Source: Didymella arachidicola
Taxonomy: Eukaryota; Ascomycota; Dothideomycetes; Pleosporales; Didymellaceae
Assembly (NCBI GenBank): GCA_016630955.3
Contig: CM049987.1
Location: forward strand, 2,542,001 to 2,606,000
Direction: 5' to 3'
Length of the DNA stretch: 64,000 nt
Part shown: piece by piece, positions 10,804 through 22,495 of the stretch
Layout of the letters: the number at the start of each line of letters is the position of its first letter
Numbering within the stretch: the stretch's first letter is position 1
Translations under genes and position numbers: made by a program
Notes under the pieces: model-generated
The model's database searches: none
Seen by the model: only the letters and a program-made list of their open reading frames with translations
Told to the model about the DNA's origin: nothing

Positions 10804-12219
10804 TCAAGTCGAACGGCTGCCACTCAGCATGTCGCGAAGAGTAGAGATGCTGATGATACGTAAAAGACCATGCGTGGATCTCGTGACTGCGGCTCGGCTC
10901 ATTGATTGGTCACCTGAATCTGCCAGAGAGGCTGCCGGTACGTTTGCTCGTGGTGGATCGATTGGCTGTGTGCCTTGAGACAATCCTTGTGTACTCCGCG
11001 CGCGGCGCGCTAGATTGGTTTGGAACCTGGGATACAGGATTGGCGCATGAATTGGATGCCGATGAGCATGTCGATGAGGACGATTCATAAGCGGAGTCTG
11101 CGTAGTGACCACCCCAACAGGGGCTGGCGGCGGAGTACGACCATTCAATTCGTCGATGTCAGGAAGCGATGTGTGAGAGGTATTAAGCGGGCCAAATACA
11201 GGGATGCTTGTGTCCCGCGGACGATTGTGCCGGATTGTTTGCAAATGATCTCCAAGACCGATAGCGTTGGCCTCTTGCCTCACTCGACTGGAGGGCTGAG
11301 GAAGGGCCATGCTCGTTCGGTAGCCGAGCTGAGCTGTAGCCTCTATTTGTGGTCCTAATGTCGATACTAGGGATGCGTTTGTGTCATTCGATTGACTCAA
11401 GCGTTCATCACGAGCCACAGTATCCTGAATATAGTCTGCAAAGGGCGACATTGAGGGAGTTCGTGTGCTAGTTGACTGCGGGTATCGCTGTGCAGGTGGA
11501 TGGGGTTCCGCTAGTGACACGGTGCTAGCTCGAAGGGCGAGGCTTGAATAGAAATACGGACGAGGTACGTTGTCTGATCCAGTCACAGCTGAGCCCTCAT
11601 GTTGACCCAACGAACCTCCTGTAGTCCTATACGCCACAGCACGCGTTTGTCGACGAAAAATATGATTGGAAGAGACATCCGAAGCCGAGTCATGCCTGGA
11701 GAGGAATGCTTGTATTCGGTCTTGCACTTGCTGCAATTGTACCCGTAAATTCTGGTCAAGATGGATTGTCCCCCTGCACTCCAAACCTTCAAGAGCTTCC
11801 ATGCTCTCGATCAATTCTTCCATCGTCCGGTCTATCGGTGTGTCGAGTCGAAGAAGTGATCTTGGATTAGTGCCCTCTTGTACAGAGGTCCCATGGGAAG
11901 CGCCAGCATACAGAACACGCGATGTGTTTGTATCTCTGGGCGTAGGTGGATCTGTTGGCCGGCGGCTGTACCACTTCCTTCGACACACTGGACAGATGTG
12001 TCTGGTAGGATTGGTGCTTTCAAGGTAAGCTTCGAGGCATCGACGGCCAAAGACGTGCGCGCACTCTGTGTTGCTCGTGACGCCTACGGGTCGATGTGTG
12101 CCGTTATCGTATCGATCGAGGCAAATGCAGCATTCGTCACTGCCACGCCAGAGACTGCCAAGTTCGTGTGAGATGTACGCAGCTCTGAACGTTCTCAGAC
12201 TCGGGTACCTTCGTGGCAT
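10804..12219 (-). CDS. RING-finger protein (probable E3 ubiquitin ligase)
   Basis: A single-exon gene of 471 aa starting MPRRYPSLRTF. A RING-type zinc finger lies near residues 30-80. It begins ECCICLD, continues through ECAHVFGRRCLEAYL, and ends ICPVCRRKWYSRR, giving a C-x2-C / C-x-H / C / C-x2-C ligand order with a long loop. RING proteins recruit E2 enzymes and ubiquitinate targets. The remaining 380 residues are low in hydrophobic clusters, rich in Ser, Thr, Arg and Pro, and probably disordered; no second domain is seen. The architecture (N-terminal RING plus long disordered tail) is common among fungal RING proteins of unknown substrate. It stands alone between two gene-poor regions. Confidence 0.8.
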   Translation of the reverse strand: MPRRYPSLRTFRAAYISHELGSLWRGSDECCICLDRYDNGTHRPVGVTSNTECAHVFGRRCLEAYLESTNPTRHICPVCRRKWYSRRPTDPPTPRDTNTSRVLYAGASHGTSVQEGTNPRSLLRLDTPIDRTMEELIESMEALEGLECRGTIHLDQNLRVQLQQVQDRIQAFLSRHDSASDVSSNHIFRRQTRAVAYRTTGGSLGQHEGSAVTGSDNVPRPYFYSSLALRASTVSLAEPHPPAQRYPQSTSTRTPSMSPFADYIQDTVARDERLSQSNDTNASLVSTLGPQIEATAQLGYRTSMALPQPSSRVRQEANAIGLGDHLQTIRHNRPRDTSIPVFGPLNTSHTSLPDIDELNGRTPPPAPVGVVTTQTPLMNRPHRHAHRHPIHAPILYPRFQTNLARRARSTQGLSQGTQPIDPPRANVPAASLADSGDQSMSRAAVTRSTHGLLRIISISTLRDMLSGSRST

Positions 12220-13657
12220 CGTCTGTTGCTGCCATCAGTCTCAAGGTACAGCATATCTGATGGGGATCAGCCAGAAGCAAGGCCGCAGACCTACAATCTT
12301 TGCCTAATACAGGCAAATCAGGTCCTTTTTGTAAGCGCAAAGGTGGCAGTCTTCAAGAGAAGCACTGCGTCTGCGGTGTTGCCTCAGCGGAGCTGTTGAC
12401 GATTCTCCGACGGGTCGTCGTACCCAGACGTGCAGCGGTACGCTAATGCAATGCCGCGTACAACCCGTTGAGCCTCACAAGACCCTCGCGGTAGCCATTG
12501 CAGATAAGTAGAGCATCGCCACTCGGACTTCCATCTTGATGCCCACGAGAGCAACCGTCGCGTCTTGCACCACGTTGTCCAGTTCAGCATACGAATACGT
12601 CGAGCAGAGAAGAGTTCCAGACGCCAACTCCACAAGAAGCGAGCATGGTCATATTCGTGCTCTATACAAGGTTGATCTAAAATTAGCAATGTACCCAGAT
12701 CTTGCCATCTGCTCAGTCACGTAATCATCGGCTTGTTTACGCTGGTAACCTGGGACAAGACAACTATGGGTGTCCGTCTCTTCGAGGTTGAGTCGTCGTT
12801 TGGTAATGCACCATAATACCCTGATGGCCAAAGCACAAAGGGATCAGACATGCAGGTGTGTATTGAGGTGCGTGCGCACGTGCCCTGGAAACCTTGGAAA
12901 CCTTGGAAGCGCTCGCTAGCGCAGCTTATGTCATTGCGTGTCTCATGTTGCCGCATTCTCTCGTTATCCAACATCACATCTCAACGCGCTCAAGATGCTC
13001 AACTCTCTTCCACTCCAAGTAGTGGAAGCCAATAAGTTTATTGGAAAGGTTTGCTGACTCCTACAAGTTCTGTCCTGGATGGTACATGATGGACGCTGAA
13101 CCAGTTTTGCACGATGTTTCAGTGGTATTTGGTGCCTGCTCAAAGGCACCTTTGCGAAAACGCCCATTGGTACAGTGCCAACAAACATATAAGGAAAACG
13201 GAAACCAATAACCATGCAAGTACGTCATGGTACCTCCAACGCCGGTACTGTGATGGCTCGCCAATATCTGGCAAAACGCTGGAGCAGAAATTCGTTACGA
13301 CATGTCCGTCCACTGGGGCTCGGCGAGTGTTACACCTGTCCAAAAGCTTCTGAGGAACGTATATTAGGTGAGGTCTCCAGGGAACCAGTCCAGCTGCTCT
13401 AGGACTTCATTGCTGGGCTGCAGACCTCGATGACGACCAAGGATGGACTCATTGACTGCGTCGTATCCTCTGGGTAATGGGAATAGGCGCATTTACGAAG
13501 ACATCATGCTCGCCGGCTATGCGCGATTGCTTCTCTTCGTACTCGCGGGACGACATCTTCAAGTCGTCAATCTGCGCCTGGGAAGGTCAGTAAAATGCAA
13601 GCTCCCTGCCATGTATTACATACCTTCGTCAGGGGCGGCCCGATCGTCGAGATGAGA

Positions 13658-13878
13658 AATCCATCTCGTCCCTGAGACCTGGTCAACTCCTGGTAATTGT
13701 AGTTTCGAATATTTGCAAACTTCATACCTGGAATGTGTACGGTCTGACGATTGCATCAGGACCACAATGGTATCTTATCTCATTCTGGATCACGGCACGA
13801 GAGATACCATACCCCGGAATGAAATATGAGTTCGGGGTCGCCATTTCGGAAAGGTGGACGGGGGGCAATACTGAATAG
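13658..13878 (+). pseudogene. Possible exon remnant, unknown protein
   Basis: An open stretch without an ATG start that ends at TAG 13876-13878. Its translation includes LLVIVVSNICKLHTWNVYGL and, later, WYLISFWITAREIPYPG, which has the hydrophobic and aromatic pattern of a genuine protein. A possible donor lies upstream after 13580. I do not recognise the family. It could be an exon of an unannotated spliced gene or a relic. Confidence 0.25.
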
Positions 13879-16753
13879 AAGGGTGATGATATTGAAGCCA
13901 GGTCTACTCTATGCTCAGATGCTGTCGTAGCAAGGTCAAGCTCAGGCCTCGCATGATTTATACATGCTGGGTACTCGGTCTGCAGTCACACAGCCATTGC
14001 CGAAAGAGACAAGTATATCGCAAGAGACAGTCTCAGTACGCTTCCGAGAGGGCTAGCGCGGGTTCTCCCGGTTGGGCTTGTATGCGCTGATGCCGCTCGC
14101 CTCATTCTGGCCCTATCGGCCCAATGCCGATCGTTGGGCGGCAGTCACCTCAACCAATCCTACACAGCGCCCTGTTTCCCATCTTCGTCTAGCAGGACCT
14201 CCGTCGTATTCGCCCACTAAATGTTGCCCCAGAGCCCTAAACGCGCTGTCGTACAGTTATTAATGCGGTCATGCGGTTTTGATGCAGCAGCAGAACTGCC
14301 ACGTCTTCACCCACCATCCTAGATGCAAGCACTACGCGTATAAGTCGATCTCTTCGCCACCTTATTCTCAAATGGGCTCTTGAACCAAAACTCCTCGTAT
14401 GCAGCGGTCTGCTGCGTGAACTGGATTACCTAGGTACACTTGCTTTCCTATAGGGCCAACGCTCTTGGCGATTGTGCGCCCTCAATTAACCACCGTTGTC
14501 GATCATCACCACATCAAAGCATACACACTCGCAGTTGGGCATTATACGCCGCGGCGTTGGTTTGACAGGTTGCCGGTGTCTCGCATGGGACATTTCCGCC
14601 TCACCGCCTCCGCTACCAAGATCTGTCAACCTTGGAAGTTCATGAGGTGTTCGACGATCGCAGGGTCACCCCGACCTAAGCACGCTGGACTTCCGGTCTA
14701 CTGGGCAGCTCTGCGTTTTTCCACAATACAGGGCAACCTAGATAACGCATACTTGCAAGCATCGTCCATGAACCGTCTGACCAAAAAGAAAGCCTTCCGA
14801 GTTTCTTGACAGCGTGCTCTGGTTTACCTGAGTAGCATACTCTGGTGGCGAGTCTACACGGTTTTGATTAAAACGGCTTCTGAAACTATTCCGGACCATG
14901 CATGCTTGCTCACTCATGAAAGTGGCTTCGAGTGTCAGCGTGTGTCGAGGAAATTGCACGCCGTGTACAACGAACCTGATTAATCCGAGAACCACGGCGT
15001 TCCTACAATTCACCGAGACCCACTCGCTATATGTTTCACTTACCTACGCACCTCGTTCGATCCGGACCAAGTCTGAGGAGGACGCTTGGTACTCATTTCT
15101 TCGCTGCGAGCCTGATAAGGTCCCGAGATAGACACGGTATGCACGCAGAGCCGCAGCCCGCTACAGACTGGCTTTGCCAGAAAGCACAGCCGGGGGTCGC
15201 AGTTGCCCGCGTAAGAGCTGACCAACGCTACGTTGCGCATTACCAGCATCGTCACAATCATCCGATGTTGCGTAAGCACTCGGGGCCACACGAACATCTG
15301 CCCAATGCCCAAAGGCTGAGCCACTAGAAGCGTTCACACAGCGGCATGCCCCGATTTGCTTGATTACGGTGGTAGACACAGTTTACCCCGCACGGATTCA
15401 CTTGTCGAACCTACTGTCAATGCCAGCGCGTTGTTCAGCGGAATGGCAGGATATGCCCAACGACACGGAGCGCTGACCTGTCAAGTCGCAAATGTTGTCT
15501 GCAAGCGAGACGTCATTCCCCTATCGTGAGCCTGTCGACACTCTAATTTGGCCGCTATTAGCTGGCCATCACGTCAGTTCTCACACGGGGGTCGATCACA
15601 CCGTGAGGACGTGGTGGTTTCGGAGCCCGGGAGCCTCATTCGTTCTAATCTAACTGCCGCAAAGCTCCCGCGGTCGCAGGAACTATCATTGAAAGCGAAC
15701 AACCTAGAAGTAAATGCTGACAATCGGACGAATTTCTCGGTCGCCCGTGGTCGAGGTTGGCCCTTCTGAGTGGCAGGGCTTTATCCGTATACTACATGTA
15801 CCAGTCTTGCGCCTGCACATGGGCGACAGCCACATTGTTTGCACCCGAGGGGCCCATTAGACTTGCGCTTGTATCCGCGCTCCGGCTTTGGATATGTTGA
15901 AGCACATTCCCCAAGGTGAGGTGACATGCCCCAAAGTCATGTATGAACGAACAAGGGTGGCATAATGCTGGCAGTATTCCAAAGCATAGCTTATTAAGAA
16001 AGCCTGTTGAAGGCCCACAAGCACGGAGACTCTGCGATAGGATCAGTCCAAAGATGTCGGCATCGCGACGGCTCCAGCTGAGACCCGTGTCCGCAGGGAC
16101 GCCTCATTTCTGGAAAACTGCCCTCGAGCGCAGTGAAGCAAGGTCTACAAAGAACCCATTATGCATCCAGAAGTGTCCACTCGGGCGGCTTCCTGACCGG
16201 TAACCCACGTTCGAAGACACTTGCTTACACTACCCAGGTCCTCAGTTTGCCTTACGATCACTGCCGTCTTTGTGGCGACCTACGAGACAATCTGACACAC
16301 CCACGATCCTTTGATAAAAAGCATGGACATCACGTTCCCATACTAAAAAACATGAGGCGAACCGGATCTTCGCTGCCGATCGCGAGCACCTGCATTGAAG
16401 CGTCCTCCTAATTGCGCCATCGACCCCACCCGCTATCAGCTCGACGAAGGGTGCTTTACCATTAAACGTTGGTATGGTCTTCAAATACATCCGAACGAGG
16501 CTGCCAATCACAAAATTGCTGCTGGACAATGGTGCCATGATAGCCAATCGGACCGAGCGTATTCTGCACATCCCATTGTTGTGTGACAGCCTCACGAACG
16601 CGAAGGCAGGACACCGCTCTTATCAGAGATTGAGATACGGAGGAGAATTGACGCATCAACTTGGGTATGTATGGTCAGGACGGGACTCGGACTGCTCTCT
16701 TAGGTACCCCATGTGCTCCTGTTGCGCACCTTTTCTTCTTCAAAATTCCCTAG

Positions 16754-16951
16754 GTATGGGCAGCGCAACGATTTGAAAACGGAGACCACTTCCTTCTGCA
16801 CCCTTTCAAGCAAAATAATATCGCTATTGAGTATCTCTTGGACTTACTCGAAGTTCATCTTATCTCAGGTGACTATGCGCCTTCTCTGGCCGGGGCATTC
16901 TTTCCTTCAACTGCCAGTATACACTCCATACTCGCGCGATGTAGATCTTAG
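16754..16951 (+). pseudogene. Possible exon remnant preceded by a splice acceptor
   Basis: After a CCCTAG acceptor-like site, an open frame of 65 codons encodes WAAQRFENGDHFLLHPF and then AIEYLLDLLEVHLISG, ending at TAG 16949-16951. The helical pattern is protein-like and reminiscent of repeat-helix proteins. The fragment at 16480-16570 with KLLLDNGA could belong to the same former gene. No intact gene can be assembled across it. Confidence 0.25.
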
Positions 16952-18115
16952 ACTTGTACAACTTTCGTGCACCCCGTCTCCCGCAAGGTTGGTGTATCGA
17001 GACCGTCTTACTCAATAACTACCGCAGCTTTTCACACTAATGCAACGATCTTTCATGCCAGACTCGTAACGATGTCACTTTGTGACGTTCGCTTCCTTGT
17101 TCTCACGGTTACTGATGCGCGATCCTGTTCACTTAGCAGCCCGGGTCTTGCATCTCACACTACGAGTCCGGCGACAACGGTCACGACCGAGCCATGGTCA
17201 GGATGGAAAGAGACATCATCGAGATGTCAGCGAGCTAGTCTGAACAATATGGACACTCCTCGACCGTCCTGCTTTCGAAGATACGCCTCACACTCATCGT
17301 TTGAGGACAATGCACCGCCCTGTCATCGACCGGTAATACGATAGCCGTGCATCACTCCCAAATATCGGAGTGTAGACGAAAATTTCAGGGAGCGGCTGTG
17401 ATAGAACACCTCCAAGATTGGCATACAGCCTTGCTGATATGCCTCCGGGAAACAGGAACGTAGAGATCAACTGTCAATGGCCAACGACTGTTGCTGTCAT
17501 ACTTCTGACTATCTTCGAACACTCAGTTCCGTTTTACACTCTACAGATCACGACCCCAGAGGGTCAGCGTCAAGGTTTCAAGAGATTGTGCATCATAAGC
17601 TCTGCAGCAAGGCCTTGGAAGCTTACAAGAATCCATGAAATGGCTTGCGTTTCGCACAGTATGCTCACCTAAAACATCGACCTGGAATAACAACTAGCTT
17701 TTACTTCTGCGTTGGTTCATTGTCTGCGCTCTTTATGCAGGTGGTCGCGTGAGGGCTTACAAGGCTCATGCATGACGTCAAGCGTCGCTTCTCCAGAACT
17801 TCTTCTCCTCCACAGAACGCATGGATTTCTAGCCTTACAGCCTCGACGTCAAACTTGTCAGAGGATTACACCGGAATCTGCGCAGTGTCCGCTTCTTTGA
17901 AAACCAACGCAGTGACCTTTGCTGAACGCTGGTCCACCTCGTCAGGACCCTTCCCCGCATTTCAACCACTTCATCCAGCACCTCGGTACCGCGCTAGTCC
18001 AGGGGTGTAAACAAGACCGATAGGCAACACGCGACATTAGGTCAACATAGACAGAAGTAAGATTCAACGCATTGTATCCAGGCCAGGAAGACATTTGCCT
18101 CACTCACAATCGACC

Positions 18116-19000
18116 ATGATGGACGAATGGCAAGACCATGCCCTCTCCACGCGACACATGCACAACCGCAACAGTCGGCGTGCATCCGGAAAGGGCAAGA
18201 AGGGCGTTGCTTTCGACGTGCGCAAGACCTTCGGCGAGTACGAAGTCAAGTGCGCCTCCTGGGAACGCGCACTAGGCGAGCTCGAGGACAACGACCGCAG
18301 TGACGCGGAAGCGAGCCTCGAACTGCTCCGTCTGACTGAAGACGGGCAAGGCGTGCTGGGCGAACTCGTACTCCCAGGCGTGCTGCGCGCTGCAATAGTG
18401 CTGGCTGCGAGCCGCAAGACACTAACCATCATCACGCGACACCTGAGCGGCGAGGACGAGGACGACGCGGAAGAAGCCTCGGACTCGGAAGCTGACGACG
18501 GTGACGACGACGAAGAGGAAGAAACACCAACCCGCTTCGCCACCTTCGAAAAGAACTCCTTCCGCTCCCCCAAATTCTGGCTCGCATGGAACGGCACCCT
18601 CACCACACCCAGACAAGACTCCCCTCCCCCCTCCCCCTCACTCCCTCGCAAACCCACTCTCCGCTCCGACTCCCCACCCCCAAGCCCAACGCTCCACCGC
18701 ACCGGCTCCTCATTCCCCCCTCCAAAACCGACGTCTGGTTCCACCCAGCACACCGCAGCCGAGGGCCTGGGCTACGTGTTGTTCACGGGCAACGACTGCC
18801 GGAAATTCAAGGGCACGTTGAACAGCAAGGAGCTTGGGTGGAAGGACGTTGCGTTTTCTGGGTTCAAGGCGGTGTCGCGGAGCGAGAGCGATAGGCAGGT
18901 GCTGTGGGGTGGGCGCGATGCGGAGACTGGGTGGGTGGAGGAAGAGGATGGGGATCGGGGTGCGAGGCTGGATTCGAGACGGCGTGTGGTGTTTGACTGA
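18116..19000 (+). CDS. Conserved-looking hypothetical protein with acidic linker
   Basis: A single-exon frame of 294 aa from the first ATG (MMDEWQDHAL); upstream in-frame codons start only with TTG. Layout: a basic N-terminus (GKGKKGVAFDVRKTFGEYE), a helical segment around residues 50-100, a strongly acidic linker (EDEDDAEEASDSEADDGDDD), a Ser/Pro-rich stretch with two SPPPSP units, and a more ordered C-terminal segment with GLGYVLFTGNDCRKF. No named family is recognised. Codon use is GC-rich at third positions, as in neighbouring housekeeping genes, which supports a real gene. Function unknown; the acidic and basic patches suggest a nuclear or scaffold role, but that is only a guess. Confidence 0.65.
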   Translation: MMDEWQDHALSTRHMHNRNSRRASGKGKKGVAFDVRKTFGEYEVKCASWERALGELEDNDRSDAEASLELLRLTEDGQGVLGELVLPGVLRAAIVLAASRKTLTIITRHLSGEDEDDAEEASDSEADDGDDDEEEETPTRFATFEKNSFRSPKFWLAWNGTLTTPRQDSPPPSPSLPRKPTLRSDSPPPSPTLHRTGSSFPPPKPTSGSTQHTAAEGLGYVLFTGNDCRKFKGTLNSKELGWKDVAFSGFKAVSRSESDRQVLWGGRDAETGWVEEEDGDRGARLDSRRRVVFD

Positions 19001-19387
19001 GAGGTAGTCTGCTTCGTGGTCCTGCTGTGTTGTTTGTTGGAGGCGGGGAGCTTAGGCGCCTGAGGAAAGTAGGTGATGTCCCCGGGGTCGGTACGTTGGG
19101 TTTTCAACTGTGGAATAGCAGTCGAGAATCGCTATTCGCACCGGTAGATTTGGCAGACTGGCGGTCGAAGGCCGGCTGGAGGAAATGACTTTTACGATCC
19201 TTGCTGACGCCTCGCTTCGAGACATGCACCGCTTTGTGACCATCAGTTTTCCCGTTGATCGTTGTTGCTATTTATTATGTGTCCAATGAAGCGCCAGGCC
19301 TCTCTGAAGCGCACTCACTTTGAGCAATTCGTCGCGACTATGTGCGGATAATATGATGATCTGTGCCCGTCACATTATGCCATAGTC
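19001..19387. other. Convergent intergenic spacer
   Basis: 387 bp between the stops of two convergent genes. It holds both 3' untranslated ends. No element is recognised. Confidence 0.5.
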
Positions 19388-21177
19388 CTAGTAAACTTGT
19401 TCCCGCACAGTACTCTCCTTCTCCTCCAACCTCTCAATCTCTTTCTCACCGATCTTCTCCTCGCCTTGTGTCGCAGCTTCAGTCCCGTTCTCGACCTCCA
19501 TGTTGCCCTTGAGGGTCTCCCTCAGAATCGATTCACCATTGCCTTCCTCCTGCCTCACCTTGACCTCCTCACCACTCAACTCCTTGACCGGCTCACCGTT
19601 GTTCGCCTCCTTCCCACTCCCACCCTCCGTCTCCTCATCCCCGTCCCCAAGCGCATCCGCCCGTCTCCCACTCCCCATGCCACTCTCCTCCTTCCAGCTC
19701 TCCGTCTGCTTGCGTGCCAGCTTCCGCTCCTTACTCTGCTGCCGCTGGCGTGAGCTTGCGCGTAGTTTGCTTTTGCCAAGCATACTCGTGCCCAAGTGCT
19801 GCATGCCCGGAAAGTAATCCGAGTCATCACTGAACCCTTCGCCGGGTGTGACACGCTGCAGATGCCGTAAAACAGCGTTGGCGCGCAGGTTTGAATTTCT
19901 TGGTTCGTCGTCGCTGGTAGCGTCGTTTGAGGCGTCGTTAGGACTCGCGGGGGTCATGGGGAGCTTGGAGGTGTGTTTACGGACCAGCTTGTGCGGGCTG
20001 GGTTCGTCGATGACGGGGATGTTTGCGTCTTGTTGTGCAGCGACGGGATGGTCTTCTGCTTCGCCAGAGGCTTCGGAGATGGGAGGGTGGTCCGTTAGTG
20101 CTGAGGCAGGCTCGAGCGAGGGCGCGCCGAGGTACTCCATTGTGCTCTTTCTCATGGGGCGTTTTGGCCAGGGCTGCTTGTCGTGGTTGCAGCCGTTCAC
20201 GCAGCCGCCCCAGCGCCGTATGGGTATGGTGGGCGATGCTGTGAGGGCTGTCTGTGAGTGTGTTCTGCTTGGTGTGGCGGACTTTGGCTCGCCCCCGTTT
20301 GCTACTGCGGCGCGACGCTTCAATTCTGACCACGTGCGTAGCTCGTTCTGAAGGATGTACTTTTTGTTTGTTTCATTCTGTTTCATAACGATGAACTCGC
20401 AGTGGTTGACGTTGCGGAGGTCTTCGAAGTACTCGACCGACCAGTGGTACCTTGGCCTGTCAGTACGCCGAATGCATGAGCCAATATGGGCAAACTCACC
20501 ACTTCATGAGGAAGACTCGCGACATCAGGCCATGTGTGACCAGCACACATACGCTCGGAAAGTCCTCGTCGCCGAATTGTCTCCACAAGCTCTCGTTGAA
20601 GCCACTGACGCGGTCATAGGCGTCGGCGGCGCTCTCGCCATCCGGAATGCGGTAGAAGAAGTGGCCGTAGTCGGCGCGCTCCTGCCACATCCTCTCCATT
20701 TCAGCCGAGCATGGCTGGAAGTTGCCAAAGTCCTGCTCTCTCAGGCGCGGCTCCTCGAAGACGGTGATCTTGTGGCGCGGGAAGGGCGACGGGGTCGGAT
20801 CGTCCGAGGTCAGGGTGCGCAGGATGCCTTCTGTGGTCTCGCGGGTGCGGCGGTACGGCGATGTATAGAACTGCAGCGTGTCGTCAGGCCGGAGCAGGGA
20901 GCGTAGCTGGCGGCCTGCCTCCTCTGCCTAGTTATGAGGGTTAGCTCTCGTCCGGTGCGAGATGAGACGGTAACGGTACCTGTGTCCAGCCATGCTGAGT
21001 CAGCTTTACGCGGTGGTCGGGGATGAACTGGTGGATGTCGCGGTTCTTGTTGCCCTCGGACTGCGCATGGCGGATCAATATGATCATCTGCGAATGTCAG
21101 CAGGTACTTGGACCTCACGATATCTCGACGATATCCTAACGGTTACACGACGCTCTACCTACGCGGGGTTTCCCCAT
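19388..21177 (-). CDS. DET1: Det1-type histidine phosphatase (phosphoglycerate-mutase-like) with long C-terminal tail
   Basis: Four exons on the minus strand: 21177-21163, 21087-20980, 20927-20500 and 20450-19388 (1614 nt, 537 aa). The first exon is 15 nt and encodes MGKPR. The second opens with MIILIRHAQSEGN, the RHG motif of the histidine phosphatase superfamily, whose His is phosphorylated during catalysis. The second catalytic His lies in VCVLVTHGLMSRVFLMKW. The middle region carries FYTSPYRRTRETTEG and the phosphate-pocket Arg residues, followed by EEPRLREQDFGNFQ. Yeast Det1 (YDR051C) is a broad-range acid phosphatase linked to ergosterol ester traffic. Beyond the catalytic domain (to about residue 215) this protein carries a tail of about 320 residues rich in Ser, Glu and Lys, without hydrophobic clusters, so probably disordered. 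It is divergent from the PRKRIP1 gene. Confidence 0.9.
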
Positions 21178-21725
21178 CTTTGGCCTCGACTCTTCGAAGT
21201 TGTGTGAAGCTCTGATGTGTGAGGGGTACAGCAAGTTTCTGCTTTTCTGACTGTGTCAAAAGTCAAGTGTCAAGTGTCAAAGAGCCACAGCCAATATGAA
21301 ACAGCCTGGCTCGAGGCGACATTTCTCATCAACCTAAGACGCCATGTTGCGGCAGTGGCACAGCTGCCCCGCCGTAAGAACCGCGGCCCAGTCGCAAAAG
21401 GCCAGGAACCACCCGCGCGTCATCCCAAAGCCCCTAGCGCTGTCAACCTCACTCTCGCACGCGCTTTGAAAGCACGCTCAGGCACCGCTGCAGTCACACC
21501 CAAGCACTCAACGGTCCGCTTTAGCCAGGACAAGCCATCTCGAATTGTGGGTCCGAATTCTTGTCGATCTAGATCCAAAGACAAGCTCCACCCTCACCGG
21601 ACCCTGTCTGCACGCACGCAAAACATTCGCAACTTCTTCACGCAAAAACATTCGCAGCTGTTCCACGGCTTAAGCAGGACCTTCTCATCACGTGTACAAC
21701 CCTTCACTCCACCCAGCCTCCCACA
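21178..21725. promoter_or_regulatory. Shared divergent promoter, DET1-like / PRKRIP1-like
   Basis: 548 bp between two divergent starts. A plus-strand open frame covers much of it without an ATG context or domain. A direct repeat of AAGTCAAGTGTC-like sequence occurs near 21260-21280 (GTCAAGTGTCAAGTGTCAAAG). No TATA box is evident. Confidence 0.45.
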
Positions 21726-22316
21726 ATGTCCGAGCCCATCCCCGAGTCCATCCCCACAAGCGCAGATCCGCGCTCGCACCGCCCAACAAAGCGGCGCGCC
21801 CTCACACCCCGCGCAGCACTGGCAAACGACGTCGAAGCCCTCTTCGCAAAGCCTGACAAAGTCGTCCTCCCCGAATCCAAGACGTCCTCTCTCTCCGCAC
21901 CCCCTGAAATCGTCGCCAACGTCCAAGGCTCGAGTGCCGGCGCAGGCAGCGGCGAGTTTCATGTGTACAAAGCGAGTCGCCGGCGCGAGTATGAGCGCCT
22001 GAGGGCCATGGACGAGGAGGTGCAGAAGGAAGTCGACGAAAAGGAGTTCCTTGCAAGGAAAGCCGAGCAGGAGAAAAAGGACGCCGAGAAGACAGAGAAG
22101 AATAGGGCCAAGAGGGCGAAGGCGCTGGCAAGGAAACAGGGGAAGAAAGGTGGGAAAGATGGTGGGGCAAATAACGGGGCTGCGGACGGTACAAAGAGGA
22201 AGCTGGTGCCGAATGCGAATGGAGTCAAGACTGGGGAGGACGAAGATAAGGCGGATGACGCCGTGGAGGTCAGGAACGCTGAAGAGATCGGATTGGTCAT
22301 CGAGGACGACGACTGA
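21726..22316 (+). CDS. PRKRIP1 / DUF1168 family protein (spliceosome-associated)
   Basis: A single exon of 196 aa starting MSEPIPESIP. The DUF1168 core is clear: KRRALTPRAALANDVEALF near the N-terminus, then GSGEFHVYKASRRREYERL, then a long charged coiled-coil helix rich in Lys, Glu, Arg and Ala (about residues 90-145). The C-terminus is acidic, ending EDDD. Human PRKRIP1 is a dsRNA-binding protein seen as a long helix in the catalytically activated spliceosome. Fungal members are taken to have a similar nuclear role. Length is normal for the family. No break is seen. Confidence 0.88.
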   Translation: MSEPIPESIPTSADPRSHRPTKRRALTPRAALANDVEALFAKPDKVVLPESKTSSLSAPPEIVANVQGSSAGAGSGEFHVYKASRRREYERLRAMDEEVQKEVDEKEFLARKAEQEKKDAEKTEKNRAKRAKALARKQGKKGGKDGGANNGAADGTKRKLVPNANGVKTGEDEDKADDAVEVRNAEEIGLVIEDDD

Positions 22317-22495
22317 TTTTTTTTCTGGATCGAAGCAGAAGCACCGACGGCCTTGTCAAGTGCTGATTACGCCCTCTCTACGCTTCTGCTTTCACAGCAC
22401 CCGCAACCAGTATAACACCCAATTCATTATTAACAGAACACAGCTTCCCATCTCTCGCTTTTCTCTCCTAACTAACCAAACAATCTTCGCCCCAC

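Larger units (their letters stand above)
12220..18115. other. Gene-poor region, about 5.9 kb, with possible exon remnants
   Basis: Many short frames on both strands, none with clear homology. Two stop-free stretches look more protein-like than the rest: 13658-13878 and 16754-16951 on the plus strand, listed separately. A plus-strand stretch near 16480-16570 contains KLLLDNGAMI, which resembles one ankyrin repeat helix, but no repeat array follows. A three-copy 9-mer (CCTTGGAAA-like) lies at 12883-12909. No terminal inverted repeats, LTRs or integrase motifs were recognised. The simplest reading is old, decayed coding and repeat sequence. Confidence 0.45.

Noticed and set aside
16242..16595. 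Minus-strand 117-codon frame in the gene-poor region
   Set aside because: Reads no better than the overlapping plus-strand pieces and has no recognisable family.
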